Part shown: positions 33,312 through 37,522 of the stretch, piece by piece | Layout of the letters: every line of letters begins with the position of its first letter | How positions within the stretch are numbered: position 1 is the stretch's first letter | NCBI GenBank assembly: GCA_019911805.1 | Contig: JAIOJV010000036.1 | Location: forward strand, 1-37,522 | Reading direction: 5' to 3' | Length of the DNA stretch: 37,522 bases | Origin: Gammaproteobacteria bacterium | GTDB lineage: Bacteria; Pseudomonadota; Gammaproteobacteria; Thiohalobacterales; Thiohalobacteraceae | The notes under the pieces: generated by a model | What the model was told of the DNA's origin: nothing | Database searches by the model: none | What the model saw: only the letters and a program-made list of their open reading frames with translations | Made by a program: the position numbers and the translations under genes

Positions 33312-35411
33312 ATGCAATCGAGAGAGATAACCTCACGAACCGAGGGGCTGAGGCCTCGTTGGATTACCCTTCGTATCACCGCCATCTACGCCACGGTGGG
33401 GGCCCTGTGGATCCTGTTCTCGGATCGCCTCCTGGGTCTGCTGGTCGATAATCCGGGCGAGCGACTTCTTTTCCAGACCTATAAAGGATGGATCTATGTC
33501 GGCTTCACCGCATTGCTGTTGGCGTGGTTGGTCGGCCGCCACCTGCAGCAGTTGTACGGGGAGCAGCGGCAGGTCCGACGACTGAACCGGACCTATCAGT
33601 TCCTCAGCGGCATCAACAGCGCGATCGTTCGGGTCCGGGCCTGCGAGGAGTTGGCCCAGACGGCCTGTGAACTTGCGGTCGAGAAGGGCAGCTTCCTGGG
33701 TGCCCGCATCTTTCTGCCTGAGGGGCCGGACAAGGCCCTCAAAGTCGTGGCCCAGGCCGGCTTGCCCGGTGGCTGGTCGCCGGCCATGGCAGCGCCGCTG
33801 AAGGAGGTCATAGGCCGCCCGGAGGTTGTGGACCCGATCTGGCTCTCCGAGCTGGAAGAGGTCGCGTTACCCGGCGCATGGCACAAAGTGGCAAAGCTTC
33901 ATGGCATAGCGGCTGTCGCGGCCTTGCCGGTCTCCGACTGTGCAAGAAGTCAGCCGGTGCCCGGCTGGCTGGAGCTCTATGGTGGGGCCGGGCAGGTATT
34001 CGACGAACAGGAGGCGGCCCTGCTGGAGGAGATTGCCGCCGATATCAGCCTCGGATTGGAGATCATCGACAAATCCAACAGCCTGCATACGCTCACATAC
34101 TACGACGTACTCACGGGATTACCCAATGAAACCCTGTTGACGGGTCGCGTACAGCAGGCCCTTTCCCACGCACTCCATGATCAGCGCGCGGTAGCCGTCG
34201 TGGTCGTGGATTGCCCGGAGCTTACACGGTTGGTGGATATTCGTGGACGTCATGTTGGAGATCGCCTGCGCAAGCAGCTGGCGGATTACCTGACGGCGGC
34301 GGTGAGGGAAGGCGATACCGTGGCGCGAACCGGTCAGGACGAGTTCACGCTGGTCCTGGCCGATATGGCACAGAGCGCAGATTTGGTTCATCTTTCGGAG
34401 CGACTGCTGGCAGGTCCCACCATCGAGATGGACGACGAGGCCACGCAATTGCCATTGCCATTGCGTGGGGGTGCCGCCCTGTATCCTGATGACGCCGATA
34501 ATGCAGAAGACCTGATCCAGTACGCGGCGCTGGCCCTCCATACGGCCGTGACCGCTCCCGGTGCCTGTACGTTCTACTCGACCAGCCTGAATACACTCGC
34601 GCACTCACAGCTGCGCCTCGAACACGAACTCCGCTGCGCCTTGGAACGCAACGAATTCTCTGTGGTGTATCAACCGGTGGTGGCTATCGAGACGCTGCGG
34701 CCGGTCGGGGCGGAGGCGCTGCTGCGCTGGCATAACGGAACGCTCGGGGATGTCGGGCCGAACCAGTTTATCCCCGTGGCTGAAGCAAACGGCTTGATCC
34801 ATGCGCTCGGGCGCTGGGTGTTGGAGCAGGGCTGTCGGCAGATCGCGGCTTGGCGGGCCACTGGAATGGGGAATTTCTCGGCGTCTGTCAACGTCGCCAC
34901 CCCGCAGCTTCTGCGGGAAGGCTTCATCGATGAGCTGCGCCAGACACTGGAGCAGACCGGCTTGCGTGGCGGCACTCCCGGGCTGGCAATCGAGATTACG
35001 GAGACGGCGATCATGCACGACCTCGACCGGGCGGCAGACGTGCTGCACCAGGTCCGCGAGCTGGGGGTCCGTATCTACCTGGATGATTTCGGGACGGGGT
35101 TTTCGTCTTTGAGCTATCTGAGCCAGTTACCGATCGATGTACTGAAGATTGATTACATCTTCACCTCGAAATTGCCCCAGGATCAACGCGCGGTGACGCT
35201 GGTGAAGGCGATTATCGCACTCGCCCACAGCCTCGAGATCGATGTGGTAGCGGAAGGCGTAGAGACCGACGAGCAATTACAGCTGCTCCGTAAGCTGGGC
35301 TGCAACTATGTGCAAGGCTATCTCATCGGGCGGCCGGTGCCGGTGGAACAGTTGGCCCTCCCTGCCAACAACGAACACCCAGGTCGGTTTGGAGCTGCTC
35401 CCCTTAAATAA
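33312..35411 (+). CDS. Membrane GAF - degenerate GGDEF - EAL protein (predicted c-di-GMP phosphodiesterase)
   Basis: A 699-residue membrane protein. Two N-terminal helices (about 19-45 and 60-78) flank a short periplasmic loop. A GAF-like domain covers about 95-255. The GGDEF domain is degenerate: the signature is GQDEF (341-345), and the usual DxDxFKxxND reads DCPELTRLVD. Cyclase activity is therefore unlikely, though GTP binding could be regulatory. The EAL domain is well preserved: EAL at 468-470 (GAEALLRW), EITETA, LDDFGTGFSS, LKID, VAEGVET and QGYLIGRP. The net prediction is c-di-GMP hydrolysis. The ATG at 33312 has GGA about 10 nt upstream. The gene lies between a broken and an intact copy of the antitoxin 5' region. 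Confidence 0.9.
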   Translation: MQSREITSRTEGLRPRWITLRITAIYATVGALWILFSDRLLGLLVDNPGERLLFQTYKGWIYVGFTALLLAWLVGRHLQQLYGEQRQVRRLNRTYQFLSGINSAIVRVRACEELAQTACELAVEKGSFLGARIFLPEGPDKALKVVAQAGLPGGWSPAMAAPLKEVIGRPEVVDPIWLSELEEVALPGAWHKVAKLHGIAAVAALPVSDCARSQPVPGWLELYGGAGQVFDEQEAALLEEIAADISLGLEIIDKSNSLHTLTYYDVLTGLPNETLLTGRVQQALSHALHDQRAVAVVVVDCPELTRLVDIRGRHVGDRLRKQLADYLTAAVREGDTVARTGQDEFTLVLADMAQSADLVHLSERLLAGPTIEMDDEATQLPLPLRGGAALYPDDADNAEDLIQYAALALHTAVTAPGACTFYSTSLNTLAHSQLRLEHELRCALERNEFSVVYQPVVAIETLRPVGAEALLRWHNGTLGDVGPNQFIPVAEANGLIHALGRWVLEQGCRQIAAWRATGMGNFSASVNVATPQLLREGFIDELRQTLEQTGLRGGTPGLAIEITETAIMHDLDRAADVLHQVRELGVRIYLDDFGTGFSSLSYLSQLPIDVLKIDYIFTSKLPQDQRAVTLVKAIIALAHSLEIDVVAEGVETDEQLQLLRKLGCNYVQGYLIGRPVPVEQLALPANNEHPGRFGAAPLK

Positions 35412-35509
35412 ACACTGTTTCCCGCCCGTTACGTTGGACCACACCACCTGCCGGCCCATTGGCCCTGATCATCCAAGCGCAGCAGCAGTTCATACACAAT
35501 CATCATTAA

Positions 35510-35524
35510 AGTGCTATATTGTAC
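35510..35524 (+). promoter_or_regulatory. Promoter of the toxin-antitoxin operon
   Basis: AGTGCTATATTGTAC contains an extended -10 (TGC-TATATT at 35512-35520), 46 nt before the antitoxin start. CTACC-GACCA-GGTAG (35525-35539) just downstream is an inverted repeat suited to autorepression by the antitoxin. The 15-mer is repeated exactly at 33057. Confidence 0.55.
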
Positions 35525-35565
35525 CTACCGACCAGGTAGCCAAGACTACTCGGAGGGACAACACG

Positions 35566-35976
35566 ATGAATACCGCGACGGCCCAAAAACTCGCCCAGGA
35601 TCCGGCCAAGACGGCCGGAGCTGCCCTGCGTACCTACTTCAACATCGCCGAGGCCTGGAAACTGGATACCGAGCAGGCCATGACCCTGCTTGGCTTCGAT
35701 GAGCGCACCCGCAGCACCTTCTTCAAGTGGAAGCGAGCGCCGGAGGGTGCGCGCCTGAACCGAGAGAAGCTGGAACGGCTTTCCTATATCTTTGGTATCT
35801 ACAAAGACTTGCAGATCCTGCTGCCGAAACCGGAAGCCGCAGACACCTGGATCCACCGGCCCAACGATGCCCCGTTGTTCGGCGGGCGCCCCGCGCTGGA
35901 CCGCATGCTCGCCGGCAACGTAGCGGACCTGTATGTCGTCCGGCAGTACCTGGATGCCCAACGCGGCTGGTCATGA
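35566..35976 (+). CDS. Xre/MbcA/ParS-type (DUF2384) antitoxin
   Basis: A 136-residue antitoxin of the RES-Xre family. The N-terminal two-thirds is a helical Xre-like DNA-binding region (AALRTYFNIAEAWKLDTEQA, MTLLGFDERTRSTFFKWKRA). The C-terminal MbcA/ParS toxin-binding domain has the family ending RPNDAPLFGGRPALDRMLAG, NVADLYVVRQYLDAQRGW. The ATG at 35566 has GGAGG 10 nt upstream; the longer open frame upstream is rejected. Its stop overlaps the toxin start as ATGA (35973-35976), so translation is coupled. Autorepression at the upstream inverted repeat is expected for this family. A frameshifted 5' copy lies 2.4 kb upstream. Confidence 0.92.
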   Translation: MNTATAQKLAQDPAKTAGAALRTYFNIAEAWKLDTEQAMTLLGFDERTRSTFFKWKRAPEGARLNREKLERLSYIFGIYKDLQILLPKPEAADTWIHRPNDAPLFGGRPALDRMLAGNVADLYVVRQYLDAQRGWS

Positions 35977-36659
35977 CCCCGGACCTGCGGCGCATCGGCT
36001 GGAAGCCTTCCTGGCGGCTGGTCTCCAGCCGGTTTCCACCGGTGGGTCTCTTCGATCGGGTCGCGAGCGCTGAGTATCTGGACATCATCACGGCGATCGA
36101 GGGGCTGACCAACGACCGCTTGCGGGAGGAACTGGGCGAGCTTGCCTTAGTGCCCAGGGAAGATCGGATATTCGGGGATGGAACCACACCCATCATGGCC
36201 GCCTTCACGCATCTGAACGGGGAGGGCAGTCGCTTCACGGACGGCAGCTACGGAGTGTACTACGCGGCCAAGACCCTCGAGACGGCCGTGGCCGAGACGC
36301 GGTTTCACCGGTCGCGGTTCCTCGCCGCCACCCGGGAGCCGCCGATCGAGATCGACATGCGCAGCTACGCATCCGACATCGATGCCGAGCTGCACTGCAT
36401 CGCGGGGCGGCAAGCTGAGCTGCCGGACATCTATGCGCCGGATCCCGACCAGTACGGGCCTGCGCAGGCCTTTGCCAAGACGCTCCGCGCCGCCGGATCG
36501 AATGGCATCCATTACAGCAGTGTCCGCAACCCCAACGGGGAGTGCATCGCGGTGTTCCGACCCCGCGTCATGCAACCCGTGGTTCAGGGCAAGCACTACT
36601 GCTATGTCTGGAATGGCAGAGAGATCACGGATGTGTACGTCAAGACGGAGTTTCCCTGA
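35973..36659 (+). CDS. RES-domain toxin (NAD+-degrading)
   Basis: A 228-residue RES toxin; the family depletes NAD+ by phosphorolysis or hydrolysis. Family residues are the first Arg in SSRFPPVGLFDRVA, the central YYAAKTLETAVAETRFHRSR with the catalytic Glu, and the C-terminal Ser in NGIHYSSVRNPNGEC. The phrase FTDGSYGVYYAA is also typical. It is translationally coupled to the antitoxin. Length and motifs are complete, so the toxin is probably active. GC content falls right after the stop, marking the edge of an AT-richer segment. Confidence 0.92.
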   Translation: MTPDLRRIGWKPSWRLVSSRFPPVGLFDRVASAEYLDIITAIEGLTNDRLREELGELALVPREDRIFGDGTTPIMAAFTHLNGEGSRFTDGSYGVYYAAKTLETAVAETRFHRSRFLAATREPPIEIDMRSYASDIDAELHCIAGRQAELPDIYAPDPDQYGPAQAFAKTLRAAGSNGIHYSSVRNPNGECIAVFRPRVMQPVVQGKHYCYVWNGREITDVYVKTEFP

Positions 36660-36731
36660 CCTGCCACGGGAAACCTTTGGGATAACAAAAAGTACATTCT
36701 CTACTGGTCAGCCTGACACCACAGTCGCTTG

Positions 36732-36755
36732 TAATGGCAACGTAGCACGCCATTA
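36732..36755. other. Hairpin between the toxin and YkgJ genes
   Basis: TAATGGC (36732-36738) and GCCATTA (36749-36755) form a perfect 7-bp stem. Outside it the strands still match with bulges (CAGTCGCTTG against the complement of GTGACTT). It may be a terminator for the convergent genes or a decayed attC; the terminal core boxes of an attC are not recognisable. Confidence 0.4.
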
Positions 36756-36779
36756 AAGTCACAACACGTCATTACGCAC

Positions 36780-37133
36780 TCACACCAACACTTGCCGTGT
36801 GTTAGCGATGTAGTGATGGACTTGACGCTCAATGCCGGGGTCAACCATGCGTTCCGGGCGACGACCGTTTGGGCAGGCCATACGTGGTGTTGTACCAAAC
36901 AATCGACAAATCAGTGGACGCTCAGCGTATACCTCGCAGCCATTGGACCCCAGGTGTACACAGTTAAGGTCATTCAATGCCGCCTCGTGCTCGGCAGCAG
37001 ACTTCACCGGGAGGCGCGACATTTCTTCTGAGGAAGTAGTCACCGGGCCACAACAATCACGACACCCCGGAACACATTCGAACGATGGAATATGCACGCG
37101 TAACCGCGCGATGGTGTCTCGGTCACCGTTCAC
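36780..37133 (-). CDS. YkgJ-family cysteine-cluster protein
   Basis: A 117-residue protein of the YkgJ/UPF0153 group, proposed to bind zinc or an Fe-S centre. The clustered cysteines are CVPGCRDCC in the N-terminal half and NCVHLGSNGCEVYAERPLIC in the C-terminal half (with the family phrase RP-ICR-FG). The GTG start at 37133 overlaps the last core box of an attC-like site (GTTAAGT), so the gene begins right at a possible cassette boundary. Local sequence is AT-richer than the rest of the window. Function is unknown; presence as a cassette gene is inferred. Confidence 0.8.
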   Translation of the reverse strand: MNGDRDTIARLRVHIPSFECVPGCRDCCGPVTTSSEEMSRLPVKSAAEHEAALNDLNCVHLGSNGCEVYAERPLICRLFGTTPRMACPNGRRPERMVDPGIERQVHHYIANTRQVLV

Positions 37134-37256
37134 TTAACGCCCACCTTTCATACGATTCGCTATCATTTGGTATTTCATGCCTTAGACACTAAATGTTGAT
37201 AGTTTATTAGAATTCCCAAAGCGCATAACAAAAATGTCTTGAAGGCGATGTTAGGT
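37132..37256 (-). repeat. attC-like integron recombination site
   Basis: On the minus strand the segment begins ACCTAAC (37256-37250), fitting RYYYAAC, and ends GTTAAGT (37138-37132), fitting GTTRRRY. The two boxes are complementary at 6 of 7 positions. The next bases inward also pair imperfectly (ATCGCCTTCA against TGAAAGGTGGGC). Length, 125 bp, is within the attC range. The preceding ORF stops at the TAA inside the first box and the next ORF begins at the last box, exactly as in gene cassettes. The centre is AT-rich with little pairing, so proof needs structure prediction. Confidence 0.5.
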
Positions 37257-37386
37257 CAGCATGCGGCACATGTCGACCTTCGTAACCGATTTCCCATCCA
37301 AGCTCTCGAATCCGTTTGCCGGTGCTTGGTTGATAACGGTGTATCCGAGCTTAATGAAAATATTCGGGTTGCCGGTTTCCTAGAAG
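37251..37386 (-). pseudogene. C-terminal fragment of a GNAT-like acetyltransferase cassette gene, cut by an IS
   Basis: The minus-strand frame reads ETGNPNIFIKLGYTVINQAP, ANGFESLDGKSVTKVDMCRM, LT and stop (TAA at 37253-37251). The pattern (NP-IF-KLGY ... DGK-VTKVDM-R-L) resembles the C-terminus of GNAT N-acetyltransferases. Upstream sequence is replaced at 37387 by the end of an IS3-family element, so only about 42 codons remain. Confidence 0.55.
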
Positions 37387-37522
37387 TGGACCCCAAAAAT
37401 TGGACAGCGTGATAAGTGCTGCCTCGGGTCATGCTGCCATCCTGGCGGCGTCTTGGTAATACACACTGTCCGGCGTTTTCCTGTCAAGCGACTGATGCCG
37501 ACGTTTGGCATTGTAGAACGCA
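37387..37522 (-). mobile_element. IS3-family insertion sequence, one end (partial)
   Basis: The terminal sequence TGGACCCCAAAAATTGGACA at 37387-37406 is typical of the inverted repeats of IS3-family (IS150-group-like) elements. The transposase C-terminus follows inside it. The element continues past the window, so the other end and any target duplication cannot be seen. Confidence 0.8.
37429..37522 (-). CDS. IS3-family transposase OrfB, C-terminal end (partial)
   Basis: The minus-strand frame gives FYNAKRRHQSLDRKTPDSVY followed by YQDAARMAA and stop at 37431-37429. FYN-KR-H-SL---TP is the invariant C-terminal signature of IS3-family integrase-type transposases (end of the rve domain). The rest lies outside the window. 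The gene ends 23 bp inside the IS terminus. Confidence 0.9.
   Translation of the reverse strand, partial: AFYNAKRRHQSLDRKTPDSVYYQDAARMAA

Noticed and set aside
36732-36755. Second attC at the far end of the YkgJ cassette
   Set aside because: The central stem fits, but the RYYYAAC and GTTRRRY boxes are not recognisable, so it is listed only as a hairpin.

Overview
The window is high-GC gammaproteobacterial chromosome. The gene order cytochrome c4, engB, small RNA, polA, DUF2782 is the one known from Pseudomonas-like genomes. Sucrose synthesis genes, several c-di-GMP proteins and abundant dispersed palindromes suggest a free-living, probably halotolerant relative of the Chromatiales/Ectothiorhodospiraceae type. 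The genus is an inference; no rRNA or tRNA lies in the window.

Left part (1-9000) is housekeeping. It holds ResB (cytochrome c maturation, cut by the window edge), dihaem cytochrome c4 with a clear promoter and terminator, the ribosome-assembly GTPase EngB, and polA. Between engB and polA the minus strand encodes an unannotated Spot 42/ErsA-type small RNA with a textbook terminator and a C-rich loop able to pair with Shine-Dalgarno sequences. Divergent from polA run a LOG-family nucleotide hydrolase, a DUF2782 protein, the carbon-starvation transporter CstA and its small YbdD partner.

Middle part (9000-22700). A large membrane PAS/GGDEF/EAL protein is followed by a three-gene PepSY / DUF2271 / PepSY-flavodoxin-reductase operon, predicted to move electrons across the inner membrane. 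Then come uvrD, two small envelope proteins, and a notable fusion of a helix-turn-helix domain, a [2Fe-2S] ferredoxin and an FNR-type reductase. Gaps between genes carry a family of CACGGA-rich palindromic elements in two subfamilies. One site (19246-19636) has perfect 66-bp inverted arms enclosing a REP-like 27-bp inverted repeat.

Sucrose region (21822-29369, all minus strand). A MarR regulator, a four-cysteine small protein, fructokinase, sucrose-phosphate synthase, sucrose synthase and a conserved unknown form a compatible-solute cluster. The SPS carries a phosphatase-like tail that has lost its catalytic aspartates.

Right part (30100-37522) is mosaic. A porin gene and a GGDEF/EAL gene are each preceded by a decayed copy of the promoter and 5' end of the next downstream gene: a cytochrome b561-type gene and a Xre/RES antitoxin gene respectively. 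The cytochrome copy is still an open 27-codon frame that overlaps the porin start as ATGA. The cytochrome b, porin and PepSY promoters share a TTCAG-N6-TTAAG/TTCAG direct repeat, like boxes of OmpR-family regulators such as BqsR/PmrA. The window ends in what looks like an integron cassette junction: a YkgJ-type gene, an attC-like site with the preceding stop codon inside its first core box, and the tail of a GNAT-like gene cut by an IS3-family element.
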